Shown: positions 40,856 to 49,014 of the stretch, piece by piece
Layout of the letters: every line of letters begins with the position of its first letter
How positions within the stretch are numbered: the stretch's first letter is position 1
DNA from: Kitasatospora indigofera
Lineage (GTDB): Bacteria > Actinomycetota > Actinomycetes > Streptomycetales > Streptomycetaceae
Assembly (NCBI RefSeq): GCF_014655955.1
Contig: NZ_BNBO01000012.1
Span: 111,787 to 175,786 of the forward strand
Reading direction: 5' to 3'
Length of the DNA: 64,000 bases
The notes under the pieces: model-generated
The model's database searches: none
What the model was told of the DNA's origin: nothing
The model's input: only the letters and a program-made list of their open reading frames with translations
Position numbers and translations under genes: made by a program

Positions 40856-41309
40856 GCGCCGGAGCCGACCGGCACACCAACTCCGGCCGGGGGCAGCCGA
40901 AGTGCCGCAAAGCCGGTGGGCTCTACCCCCGTCGAGGAGATCCCGAATTCCAGGACCCCGCCGGACATCGGGCGCCGGCCCGGCCGGCGGTCGTACAGCC
41001 GAGCGCGGCCGGGCAGACGGACGATGGTGAGCCCGGCCAGGCGCGCCGCAGACAGCAGGCGGTGATCAGGAGTACGGTCCGCCCCTATGCACCGAGGCGG
41101 CGCAAAGCCACGGCAAGCCGCTCGGGCGGCGGTGTCCCGGTACAGGGTGCCCTTCAATCAGGACAGTTCGCGCCGGCGGTACCGGCCCTGGCCGGCAGGA
41201 ACCTCGCAGCAACGACCAGGGCGGCAAACAGGGCCCGGGCCGTGGAACCGCCGCCGGGCCGCCACCTTCGCGTGGCGGCGACCCCGGGCTCCTTCGACGC
41301 ACGATCACC
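40856..41309. other. 454-bp stretch between MarR gene and second aldo/keto reductase
   Basis: Frames on both strands are Arg/Pro/Gly-rich with no recognisable motif. I see no gene or clear signal here. Confidence 0.4.
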
Positions 41310-42305
41310 TCACGCCCACGGCAGCGAGGCGCGGTTCCTCCAGTAGAGCTCGGCGGGCTCGGCGAGCGCCGCCAGGCGGGCGAGCTCACCTGGCGCGAGG
41401 TCGAGCCGTGCAGCGGTGAGGTTCGAAGCCAACTGTGCCGGGGTGGCCGCGCCGGAGAGCACGATGTCCGCCCAGGGCTGGGCCGCGACCGCGGCCAACG
41501 CGATGGCGTCACAGGACTCGCCGGTCCTGGCGGCGAGAGCGCGCAGTACTGTCGTGTCGGGGCCGGTGGCGTTGCGGTCAGCGAGGCGGCCGTTGGCCAT
41601 GCCCTCCTTCACCACCACCAGCATGCCGGCCTCACGGGCCTCGGCCAGCGCCGGTCCGGCGGACGGCTCCAGCAGGTTCCAGGTCGACTGGACGGCTTCG
41701 AACAGCGGACGGCCCGCCACCTGCACATCCAGCGCCGCCCGGACGGTCTCGCCCTGCGCCGGGCCGCTGGTGGACAGGCCCACTCGGACGCCCTCTGCGG
41801 CCAGCTCGGCCAGCCGCGCGTGCAGCGAGCGGTCGGTCAAGACCGGGCTGTCCGGTGTGACGGAGTGCACCAGGTAGACGTCCAGCCGCGGACCCAGCAA
41901 GGCTCGGCTCTCCCGGATCTGCCGGTCGAACACCGCCGTCGAATGCTCCTTGACCTCGTGCACGGGCACGCCCGAGGCCTGCCAGTCGGCGGTGTAGGTG
42001 TAACCCCACTTGCTCCCCACCACCACGTCGGCCGCCGCCTCAGGCCGGGCGGCCAACCAGCTGCCGACGAACTCCTCGGCCCGGCCGTACGACCGAGCCG
42101 TGTCGAAGTACCGAACCCCGGCGGCATAGGCGGCGTCGAGCAGCGCGCGCGTGCGCGCTCGCAGCGCCTCGACGCTCCGCTCGGACGGCAGGTCGAGGTC
42201 ACGACCGAGCGTGATGTAGCCGGGCCGGCCGACGGCGGCGGTGCCGAGGCCGAAGCGGCCGAGCGACGGTCCGACGGCGGGGGCGGAGGCGGCTGCGGTC
42301 GCCAT
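41310..42305 (-). CDS. aldo/keto reductase, D-threo-aldose-1-dehydrogenase-like
   Basis: The 331-residue protein shows [17 protein letters not shown] entry, [20 protein letters not shown] with catalytic Asp and Tyr, VGSKWGYTY with Lys, [13 protein letters not shown] with His, and [13 protein letters not shown] at the cofactor end. All four catalytic residues are present, unlike the neighbour at 39261. The segment [25 protein letters not shown] and [11 protein letters not shown] resemble aldose dehydrogenase-type AKRs. ATG 42305 is used, with GGGAG upstream (AAGGGAGCTCC). Confidence 0.9.
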   Translation of the reverse strand: MATAAASAPAVGPSLGRFGLGTAAVGRPGYITLGRDLDLPSERSVEALRARTRALLDAAYAAGVRYFDTARSYGRAEEFVGSWLAARPEAAADVVVGSKWGYTYTADWQASGVPVHEVKEHSTAVFDRQIRESRALLGPRLDVYLVHSVTPDSPVLTDRSLHARLAELAAEGVRVGLSTSGPAQGETVRAALDVQVAGRPLFEAVQSTWNLLEPSAGPALAEAREAGMLVVVKEGMANGRLADRNATGPDTTVLRALAARTGESCDAIALAAVAAQPWADIVLSGAATPAQLASNLTAARLDLAPGELARLAALAEPAELYWRNRASLPWA

Positions 42306-42475
42306 GGCGGAGCTCCCTTCGATCGTTCTGGCCGACGGGGCAGCGCACCCCGTCCGTGTCCGACCCTATCCGCCGCCCTCGTCACCACCGACAACCTGAT
42401 CGCCGCCTCCATGGAGTCACCCGCCGCCCGGCTCCCACCGCCCAAAGGCCGCCCGATCCGGCGACGCGCTCAGGT

Positions 42476-42821
42476 TCACCCCCCTGTCGCCCTGGACCAT
42501 CTCGCCCCGAGCGGCGGCCCCGCGGCGAGGCACCCCTTCAGCAGGTGCCGCCGTCGCGCCAGACGGCCCAGGAGCACGGGCGTTCGGCACGACGCCGGTG
42601 GAGTAGCAGGTGGCGGTGTACTCGTTCCCCGCGTGTGCGACCGTGTCGCCGGGCACGTAGGACCTGCCGGAGCTCCGGGCGGCCGGGCAGTCGGTGCCGC
42701 CACCGCCACCGCCTCCGGTGACGGTGGTCACGGTGACCGCAGCGGACCGGGTGCCCGCCTTCCCCACGGCGTCGATGGCGGCGACCGTGTGGCGGTACCC
42801 CGTGCCGGCGGTGCGGCCGGT
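42476..42821 (-). pseudogene. chitinase-type C-terminal remnant (Fn3 end and CBM5/12)
   Basis: Read on the minus strand, [23 protein letters not shown] is the end of a fibronectin-III domain. A seven-Gly linker and [20 protein letters not shown], a chitin-binding CBM5/12 core, follow; the frame then shifts before the expected Trp-rich end. The 5' side stops abruptly at 42821, where pntB-like sequence begins. This is the tail of a secreted chitinase or similar enzyme cut by recombination. Confidence 0.65.
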
Positions 42822-43169
42822 GACGAGATCAACGACGACTTCACCGAGACCTCCGTCGTCCTGGTCATCGGCGCCGACGACACCGTCCACCCGGCCGCCA
42901 TGGACGATCCGTCCAGCCCCGTCGCCGGGATGCCGGTGCTGCGGGTGTGGGAGGCAGAGCAGATGATCGTCTTCAAGCGCTCGATGGCGTCCGGCTACGC
43001 CGGGGTGCAGAACCCGCTGTTCTTCCGCGAGAACAGCAGCATGCTCTTCGGGGACGCCAAGCAGAGCGTGGACGCGATCCTCCAGGCCCTCACCGGCCGG
43101 GCCCAGGCACCCCCGCCGTCCGCCGGCCAACCGCGGCCGGCCAGCACCCGCACCCGCACCCGGCCCTGA
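42822..43169 (+). pseudogene. 3' fragment of a second pntB
   Basis: From GACGAGATCAACGACGAC onward this matches codons for the last 112 residues of pntB (DEINDDF...[10 protein letters not shown]...[20 protein letters not shown]...[12 protein letters not shown]), with scattered substitutions and a diverged tail. The fragment lacks the membrane domain and nearly all of domain III's nucleotide loop. The differences (for example ANDTVN to ADDTVH) show an old paralogue rather than a fresh copy. Confidence 0.85.
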
Positions 43170-43206
43170 ACGGACCGCCTGAGCACGACGCCCGGGCGGT
43201 CCGTTC
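43168..43206. terminator. terminator of the pntB fragment
   Basis: GAACGGACCGCC overlapping the fragment's stop pairs with GGCGGTCCGTTC (43195-43206). The intact pntB terminator shares the same GGACCGCC/GGCGGTCC core, so the fragment kept its transcription terminator. Confidence 0.65.
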
Positions 43207-43646
43207 GGCGTTCACGGCCGTCCGGCCGGCACTGTCGCGACGGATTCCGAGTTTTCCGAGAACTTTCCATTTGACCAGGTCAGATGGCATTCGGGGCAGC
43301 CGTTGAGCTCTCGCTACGCGATGGGTGAGGGGGAATCGCTGCGGATTTCGTGCACACTGGGATTCGGGACGCCGACGTCCCACCCCTCCGGCGGAACCGG
43401 ATCCGGGCGACCGACCCGGCTGGCTCCGCCCGGCAACCGCGCGAGGCACAGTGTGTTCGGTGCCGGCCCGGGAGGAGTCCCCCGTCGCCTGCCAGCACCG
43501 GCCGGGCCCAGGACACCCCCGCCGTCGCCGGCCGACCGCGGGAAGCCGGATCGGCGCCACCCGGTGCAACCCATCGCACGCCGATCGCCCTCCACATCAC
43601 GACACGATCGGCCCACGTGATACCGCTCTACCGAGGAACATCACCC
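43207..43646. other. stretch before zinc-ribbon gene
   Basis: No gene is supported. An AT-richer patch at 43245-43300 includes an interrupted palindrome CCATTTGA-N5-TCAGATGG (43267-43287), which may mark a promoter. Confidence 0.4.
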
Positions 43647-43820
43647 ATGACTCACGGAGCCCACCCGAATACTCCGGCACCTCGTGCGAACATCGATCAG
43701 GCCCGCGACTGCGCGGACTGCCGCAGTTGGGGAACCGTGATCACCCCGGACGGCCGCCACGAACTGTGCCCGGCGTGCCAGCTGCCCGACACCGAGTATT
43801 CGTCGATCGCCGAGCCCTGA
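43647..43820 (+). CDS. small zinc-ribbon protein
   Basis: The 57-residue protein has two CxxC motifs, CADCRSWGT and ELCPACQ, spaced 17 residues apart as in a zinc ribbon. GAGGA lies nine bases before the ATG. No other domain is present. The next gene starts nine bases after its stop, so they are likely co-expressed. Such proteins may bind nucleic acid or a protein partner; function is unknown. Confidence 0.6.
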   Translation: MTHGAHPNTPAPRANIDQARDCADCRSWGTVITPDGRHELCPACQLPDTEYSSIAEP

Positions 43821-43829
43821 CCCGCAGTC

Positions 43830-44441
43830 ATGGCGACCAATGACTTCGCGACCACCGAGTTCCAGCTGGTGCTGCTCCGCCGGATGGCCGACTTCCACCC
43901 GGATCTGGTGGGGCAGGCCGTACGCCGGCTGGGAGCCACCCGCTCCGACCTGCGGGAGGCGAACAAGCGCCGGCAAGCGCTGATCCGTTCGAGCCGCCTC
44001 CCGCACGGCGCCCGCCGCTACGCGGCGGCCCTCGGTCCGCCCGAGGCGGTCATCCCCCGCCGCCTCGGCGACCTCGACTGCGCGGCCCAGCACTGGGCAC
44101 TCCCGCTCCGCACCGGTCTGCGCTTCGAGATCCTGCTCGGACCGGCCGGCGGACCGACCGCGCCGCTGAACGAGTGGCTGGTCCGCGCGCCCGGGTTATC
44201 GACGCCGACGCCGCGGCTCCTCGCAGACTTGACCCCGTGGAGCTGCGTCGTCGCGGACGTCGCAGCGGCCTTCCCGCCGGCCATGCCACATGAAGGCAGT
44301 GCGCCGACCCGATGGGAACTCGATTTCACCGCTCCCGACGCGACCGGGCGGCCGCGCCCGTGCACCGCGGAGTTCAGCTGGGGCCTCCTCCGGGAAGTCC
44401 GCCTCGACGACCTGGGCGAAGCCGTTCCGCCGAGCAGGTGA
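43830..44441 (+). CDS. hypothetical protein downstream of zinc ribbon
   Basis: The 203-residue cytoplasmic protein (MATNDFATTEFQLVLLRRMADFHPDLVGQ...) matches no family I recognise. It has a helical, Arg-rich first 75 residues (RRLGATRSDLREANKRRQAL) and a beta-rich second half with several Trp (WALPLRTGLRFEILLGP, LTPWSCVVADVAAAFP). There is no signal peptide or membrane helix. Codon use is typical of the host. The nine-base gap to the zinc-ribbon gene suggests a shared transcript. Confidence 0.65.
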   Translation: MATNDFATTEFQLVLLRRMADFHPDLVGQAVRRLGATRSDLREANKRRQALIRSSRLPHGARRYAAALGPPEAVIPRRLGDLDCAAQHWALPLRTGLRFEILLGPAGGPTAPLNEWLVRAPGLSTPTPRLLADLTPWSCVVADVAAAFPPAMPHEGSAPTRWELDFTAPDATGRPRPCTAEFSWGLLREVRLDDLGEAVPPSR

Positions 44442-44981
44442 GCCGTCTCCCCGCCCCGGCCTGCACGGCAGCCGCACTCCCGACGTCGCGCGCCCGGCGG
44501 GAACTGTCCGACGAGCCCTGGCACGGAACGAGATGGTGACCTCGACGGAGTGAAGTGTCCGGTGAACAGGAGAAGCATGATCGAGACGCCCTCGGAGACC
44601 ACGTCCACCGCCGCGCCCTGGTTCGGCGTCCGGCACGGCCTGTGGGCGTGCCCATCTGGTTGCGTTCGAGTGCCGAGCGACTCCACAAAGGCGAGGGCGG
44701 CGGCCGACGCCGAGTCACTGTCGTTCGTGCCACGATCAGTTCGGCCAGTCCCGCGGCGAATGTTCCCTCCGCCGCGTCGACGAGCAGCGTGCCGTCGTCG
44801 GTCAGGGCCGGCCGTGAGGACCGGCGGTTCGGCCAGGTCCGGGCTGCCGGACGGCCCATCCCTGCTTCTCCAAGCGGTCGACGCCCGTGCCGGTCGCTCC
44901 GATGCCGATGGCGAACTCGACTGCGAGGTAAAAGGGTACTGCTCATCCAGGCACCGGCCCCCGGCTCTCGTGCTGGACCCG
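44442..44981. other. 540-bp stretch with a MarR relic
   Basis: Apart from the degenerate MarR fragment (44726-44921, minus strand) the stretch shows broken frames and no supportable gene. Confidence 0.4.
44726..44921 (-). pseudogene. MarR-family regulator remnant
   Basis: On the minus strand GATGTGVDRLEKQGWAVRQ resembles the MarR wing region. After a frameshift ALTDDGTLLVDAAEGTFAAG resembles the following ALT-x-G-helix segment. The parts lie in different frames and the N-terminal helices are missing, so this is a decayed regulator. Confidence 0.45.
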
Positions 44982-45383
44982 ATGCGCCGCAATCATGTCC
45001 GGACCGTCCTCGGCCTGGCCACCACCGCGCTCGCCGGCGGGATCGCCCTGACCGGCGCCGGGGCGGCTTCGGCAGCGATTGGCGGCGGCTGCGGCGGCCC
45101 GGGCTGGAAGCAGACCTGCATCAGCGCCGGCGGCGGCCAGGTGTCGGCGCAGGTGACCACCAACTTCGCCAGCAACAACTGTACCGAGCAGATCATCATC
45201 TGGGACTACACCACCGGCGGCCAGGCGCTCGCCACCTCGTTCCCCTGCCGCTCCGGCCAGTACTCCTACACCTACACCCTCACCAACCCGACCCCGGGCC
45301 ACGACTACAAGGCCGAGGCCCGCTTCTACTGGCAGCCCGGCAGCGGCTACGACTACCAGCTCAGCCCCGACCTCTGGTACTGA
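44982..45383 (+). CDS. small secreted protein, unknown function
   Basis: The 133-residue protein begins MRRNHVRTVLGLATTALAGG, a Sec signal peptide cleaved near ASA (about residue 30). The mature part (about 100 residues) has four Cys in two probable pairs (GGCGGPGWKQTC; NNCTEQ and FPCRSG) and is rich in Tyr, Thr and Gln (YSYTYTLTNPTPGHDYKAEARFYW). This suggests a beta-sandwich. No family is recognised. ATG 44982 is the first start giving a clean signal peptide; a GTG at 44970 adds four residues. Confidence 0.6.
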   Translation: MRRNHVRTVLGLATTALAGGIALTGAGAASAAIGGGCGGPGWKQTCISAGGGQVSAQVTTNFASNNCTEQIIIWDYTTGGQALATSFPCRSGQYSYTYTLTNPTPGHDYKAEARFYWQPGSGYDYQLSPDLWY

Positions 45384-45501
45384 GCCGCCGGCCGTGAGGT
45401 GACACGGCCCGCCACCCCCGTGAGCCCTGAGCCCGCACCGCGTCCCGCTCCCGACACCCACGGGGGCGGGACCCCCTCGCACCCGGTCCTACCTCGACGG
45501 T

Positions 45502-45630
45502 CTACCCCGCTCGCCGCGCCCGATGCGCCGCGATCATGTCCCGGTACCAAGCGTACGACGCCTTCGGCGTGCGCCGCTGCGTCCCGAAATCGACGTGCAC
45601 GAGGCCGAAGCGCTGGTGGTAGCCCTCGGC
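45502..45630 (-). pseudogene. GH1 beta-glucosidase C-terminal fragment
   Basis: On the minus strand this encodes [36 protein letters not shown] and a stop, matching the last 40 residues of the intact GH1 protein next door. The DNA aligns to 45750-45854 at an offset of 229 bases with about 80-85% identity. Only the C-terminus exists, so it is a leftover from a tandem GH1 gene or a duplication. Confidence 0.8.
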
Positions 45631-45697
45631 CCGTCGAACACCCTGTCATTATAGGCGGAGCCTCCAGAGCCATCCGATATTGCCGCCAATCTGCCAC
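45631..45697. other. AT-richer segment between GH1 fragment and GH1 gene
   Basis: A short stretch (TGTCATTATAGGCGG, CCGATATTGCCGCC) is lower in GC than both flanks and marks the join between the fragment and the intact gene's 3' side. Confidence 0.4.
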
Positions 45698-47086
45698 TCA
45701 GAGGCCTGAGTTGACCGATCCGGAACGCCTCCTACCATCGGACCGACCCCGGTGCGCCGCAATCAGATCGCGATACCACTCATACGACGCCTTCGGCGTG
45801 CGCCGCTGCGTCTCGAAGTCAACATGGACCAGGCCGAAACGCTGACTGAACCCCTGCGCCCACTCGAAGTTGTCCAGCAGTGACCAGGTGAAGTAGCCGC
45901 GGACGTCGACGCCTTCGGCTACGGCGGCGGCCAGGGCGTCGAGGTGGCCGGCGAGGTAGGCGATCCGGTCCGGGTCGGAGACGGTGCCGTCGGCGACGGG
46001 TTCGTCGGCGACGGAGCAGCCGTTCTCGGTGATGGTGACGGGTGGGAGGGCGGCGCCGTAGCGGTCACGGAGGCCGGTGAGGAGTTCGCGCAGGCCGTCG
46101 GGAACGACGGGCCAGTCGAAGGCGGTGCGGGGGACGCCCTCGATCGGGGCTTCGGCGAAGGGGAGGCCGGGGTCGGTGGGGGCGGCGATGCGGGTGGGGT
46201 TGTAGTAGTTGACGCCGAGGGCGTCCAGGCCCGGGCCGGCGATGAGCTTGAGGTCACCGTCGCGGACGCTGCCGCCGAGGTCGGGTCCGACGCCGAAGGC
46301 CGACAGGTCGGGGTAGTGCCCGAGCAGGATCGGGTCGGTGAACAGGCGGTTGTGCAGGGCGTCGTAGGCGGTGGCGGCAGCCTGGTCGGCTTCCGAGGAG
46401 CTCACCGGGCGGACCGGGGTGAGGTTGTTCGCGATCATCACGTCGAGCCCGCGCTCGCGCAGCACGGCCGCCGCCAGTCCGTGGCCCAGCAGCTGGTGAT
46501 GGGCGGCGGGCAGGGCGTCGAGCATCAGGGCGCGGCCGGGGGCGTGGATACCCATGGCGTAGCCGTAGACCATGTGCACGAAGGGCTCGTTGAGGGTGAT
46601 CCAGGCGGGGACGCGGTCGCCGAGCCGGTCGGCGACCAGGGCCGTGTACTCGGCGAAGCGGTAGGCGGTGTCGCGGTTCAGCCAGCCGTCGGTGTCCTCC
46701 AGGGCCTGCGGGAGGTCCCAGTGGAACAGGGTGGGCAACGGGGTGATCCCGGCCTCCAGCAGCCCGTCCACCAGGCGGTCGTAGAAGGCGAGGCCGGCGG
46801 GGTTGGCCGGGCCGGAGCCGGTGGGCCGGATCCGGGGCCAGGCGATCGAGAACCGGTAGCCGTCCAGTCCGAGGCCCTTCATCAGGGCGACGTCCTCCGG
46901 GTACCGGTGGTAGTGGTCGCAGGCCACGGCACCCGTGTGGCCGCCACGGACGGCGCCGGCGCGGGCGGCGAACGTGTCCCAGATCGAGGGGCCGCGGCCG
47001 TCCTCCTCGACGGCCCCCTCGATCTGGTAGGAGGCGGTGGACACGCCCCAGCGGAAGTCGGACGGGAGGTCGAGTCGGTTCGGCAT
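45698..47086 (-). CDS. GH1 beta-glucosidase
   Basis: The 462-residue enzyme has no signal peptide and should act inside the cell on imported cello- or xylo-oligosaccharides. The acid/base is Glu167 in WITLNEPF and the nucleophile is Glu354 in TITENG. FRWGVSTASYQIEGA and [26 protein letters not shown] are family signatures. GGGAG lies eight bases before ATG 47086. Upstream, GGGAGCACTAACA on the minus strand (about 47148-47160) resembles a degenerate LacI-type site. Its C-terminus is partly duplicated downstream. Confidence 0.95.
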   Translation of the reverse strand: MPNRLDLPSDFRWGVSTASYQIEGAVEEDGRGPSIWDTFAARAGAVRGGHTGAVACDHYHRYPEDVALMKGLGLDGYRFSIAWPRIRPTGSGPANPAGLAFYDRLVDGLLEAGITPLPTLFHWDLPQALEDTDGWLNRDTAYRFAEYTALVADRLGDRVPAWITLNEPFVHMVYGYAMGIHAPGRALMLDALPAAHHQLLGHGLAAAVLRERGLDVMIANNLTPVRPVSSSEADQAAATAYDALHNRLFTDPILLGHYPDLSAFGVGPDLGGSVRDGDLKLIAGPGLDALGVNYYNPTRIAAPTDPGLPFAEAPIEGVPRTAFDWPVVPDGLRELLTGLRDRYGAALPPVTITENGCSVADEPVADGTVSDPDRIAYLAGHLDALAAAVAEGVDVRGYFTWSLLDNFEWAQGFSQRFGLVHVDFETQRRTPKASYEWYRDLIAAHRGRSDGRRRSGSVNSGL

Positions 47087-47383
47087 GGGTCTGACTCCCT
47101 GCTCACGATGGCGATCGATGAGAGCACAAAACACGAGGACTGCTCATGTTAGTGCTCCCCCACCGAAACGCCAGGCCTGGCAGCAGGGCCCGCACCTCCC
47201 GCGCAGGCATCCGTACCGTCGCACCCGAGGCTCGCGCCGGGGCAGGCGGCGGGAGGACTGGAACACGCCCGATCGCCCCGGCCCGCCGGCGCTTCGCGTG
47301 CCCTGCCCGCGATCCGGCAACAGGCCAAGGCGCCGCGCGGAGGCGTCTCCGCGCCCGACCTGAACCCGGCGCCGGACGCCAAC
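47087..47383. other. GH1 upstream and MarR downstream region
   Basis: About 297 bases without a gene. AT-richer sequence at 47105-47160 probably holds the GH1 promoter and an imperfect LacI-type site. Confidence 0.4.
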
Positions 47384-47839
47384 TCAGCGCTGGACGTCGG
47401 GGCGTGGCGTGAAGGCCAACGGCGGGGTGAGGACGGGTTCGAGCAACTCGGCCAGCAGCCGGCGCTGTTGGTCGTCGAGCCGGCCGGTCGCCGGCGCCAG
47501 GGCGCTCCGGACCTCCTGATACAGCTTCCCGGTGAGCTCGCGGCCGGCGTCCGTGATCAGGACGTCAACCACGCGCCTGTCCTCCGGATTGGCGGCGCGA
47601 GCCAGGAGCCCCCGCCGTTCAGCGCGGCCGATGAGGCCGGACAGGGTCGACTTGTCGAGCCCCAGGAACGCCGCCAGGTCGCTCATGCGGGGACGCCGGT
47701 CGCGGAGGATCCCGAGCACCCGCAGCTGGGTGAGCGAGAGGTCGTGCTCGGCACCGATGCGGGTGAGCACGCCCATGATCTGGAAGGCGCTGCGGACGAG
47801 TCCGTCCAACAGGACGTCTTCGGAATCCTCGGGGGTCAT
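47384..47839 (-). CDS. MarR-family transcriptional regulator
   Basis: The 151-residue protein has the winged helix MSDLAAFLGLDKSTLSGLIGRAERRGLLARAANPEDRRVVDVLITDAGREL, including the DRR wing typical of MarR. Flanking helices serve for dimerisation. ATG 47839 starts MTPEDSEDVLLDGLV; longer frames upstream run through the operator and are not real. It is divergent from the quinone-oxidoreductase-like gene, and a long inverted repeat covers both promoters. Confidence 0.92.
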   Translation of the reverse strand: MTPEDSEDVLLDGLVRSAFQIMGVLTRIGAEHDLSLTQLRVLGILRDRRPRMSDLAAFLGLDKSTLSGLIGRAERRGLLARAANPEDRRVVDVLITDAGRELTGKLYQEVRSALAPATGRLDDQQRRLLAELLEPVLTPPLAFTPRPDVQR

Positions 47840-47861
47840 GCAGGCAACCCTACTTGACATT

Positions 47862-47904
47862 GTTTGCATCACCAACAACCCTGGAATTAATTGGTGATGC
47901 AAAC
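47862..47904. promoter_or_regulatory. long MarR operator, 14+14 inverted repeat
   Basis: GTTTGCATCACCAA (47862-47875) and TTGGTGATGCAAAC (47891-47904) are perfect reverse complements separated by 15 bases. They lie between the divergent MarR and oxidoreductase starts, so one dimer per arm or a looped pair would repress both. Confidence 0.75.
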
Positions 47905-47924
47905 CAAATGCCCAAGGAGCCCCC

Positions 47925-48851
47925 ATGCATGCTGCCGTCCTCATGTCGCACGACACCCCGCCGGTCTACGCCGAGCACCCCGATCCGGTTGCCACCGGCG
48001 AGCACGAGATGGTGGTGCAGGTCCTCGCCGCGGGCCTGCACCACCTGACCCGGGCCAAGGCGAACCGCTCGCACTACTCCAGCACCGGTTCCTTCCCGCT
48101 CGTTCCCGGCGTGGACGGCGTCGTCCGCGATGCGACGGGCCGCCTTCGCTACGCCGTCCTGGACGACACGGTGCTCGGCACCTTCGCCGACCGCACCGTG
48201 ATCGACGTGCGCAGGAGCGTGCTCCTGCCGGAGGGCTCCGACCCGGTCCGGATCGCGGCGGCGATGAACCCGGGCATGTCCGCCTGGGTCGCGCTGCGCC
48301 GCCGCTTCGCCTTCCAGGAGGGCCAACACGTCCTCGTCCTGGGCGCCACCGGCAGTGCCGGAAGGATGGCCGTCCAGATCGCCAAGCGGTTCGGCGCGGC
48401 CCGGGTCGTCGCCGCCGGCCGCGACACCACCCGCCTGAAGGCCCTGCCCGCGCTCGGCGCGGACCAGGTGATCACCTTCGACGAGATCACAGCCGCCGCC
48501 GACGTCGACGTCGTCCTGGACTTCGTGTGGGGAACGCCCACGGCCGAGGCCATGCTCCCGCTCCTCACGGCCCGCGCCGATCGCTCGGCCCCGCTGACCT
48601 GGATCCAGATCGGATCCATCGCCGGCGAGACCGCTCCGATCCCGTCCGCCGCGCTGCGCGCGGCTCGGCTGCACATCCTGGGCAGCGGCATCGGCTCGGT
48701 CCCGCCCCGGGACTTCATCGCCGAACTTCCCGAGCTCGCCGCAGCGGTGACCGAGGGCGAACTCGACGTCCAGGCTCGGGCGGTGCCACTCGCCGGGATC
48801 GCCCAGGCCTGGACCAGCTCCTCCACCGAGCGGCTCGTCCTCGTCCCGTAG
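47925..48851 (+). CDS. MDR-family quinone oxidoreductase-like protein
   Basis: The 308-residue protein has the medium-chain dehydrogenase layout: a GroES-like start (TGEHEMVVQVLAAGLHHLTRAKA, SFPLVPGVDGVV) and a Rossmann domain with VLVLGATGSAGRMAVQIAKRFGAARVVAAGR. It lacks the zinc-ligand Cys residues of alcohol dehydrogenases, as in QOR-type NADPH reductases. AAGGAG is five bases before the ATG. The MarR neighbour probably derepresses it on exposure to an electrophile or quinone. Confidence 0.9.
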   Translation: MHAAVLMSHDTPPVYAEHPDPVATGEHEMVVQVLAAGLHHLTRAKANRSHYSSTGSFPLVPGVDGVVRDATGRLRYAVLDDTVLGTFADRTVIDVRRSVLLPEGSDPVRIAAAMNPGMSAWVALRRRFAFQEGQHVLVLGATGSAGRMAVQIAKRFGAARVVAAGRDTTRLKALPALGADQVITFDEITAAADVDVVLDFVWGTPTAEAMLPLLTARADRSAPLTWIQIGSIAGETAPIPSAALRAARLHILGSGIGSVPPRDFIAELPELAAAVTEGELDVQARAVPLAGIAQAWTSSSTERLVLVP

Positions 48852-48883
48852 CCACCCGGCCGGGCTCTCCGGCTCCGAGGTCC

Positions 48884-48912
48884 GGCCTGCCGCCCCGTCC
48901 GGGCGGCAGGCC
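48884..48912. terminator. terminator of quinone oxidoreductase-like gene
   Basis: GGCCTGCCGCCC (48884-48895) pairs with GGGCGGCAGGCC (48901-48912) over a five-base loop, 33 bases after the stop. Confidence 0.75.
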
Positions 48913-49014
48913 GCGGTCCGGCCCGCCCCGGGATCCACCGACCCCGGCCGTCCCCGGCCGCACCGGGCTCGCGCCCCGACCGGCTCGCCGTGACGGACGG
49001 GGCGGGCGGGGCGG

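Noticed and set aside
40360..41157. 265-codon minus-strand frame over the MarR gene
   Set aside because: It is antisense to a well-supported MarR gene and its operator, with no family similarity.
42417..43130. Single intact minus-strand gene across 42417-43130
   Set aside because: Its right part is antisense to the pntB fragment and only the middle shows Fn3/CBM features, so it is two remnants and not one gene.
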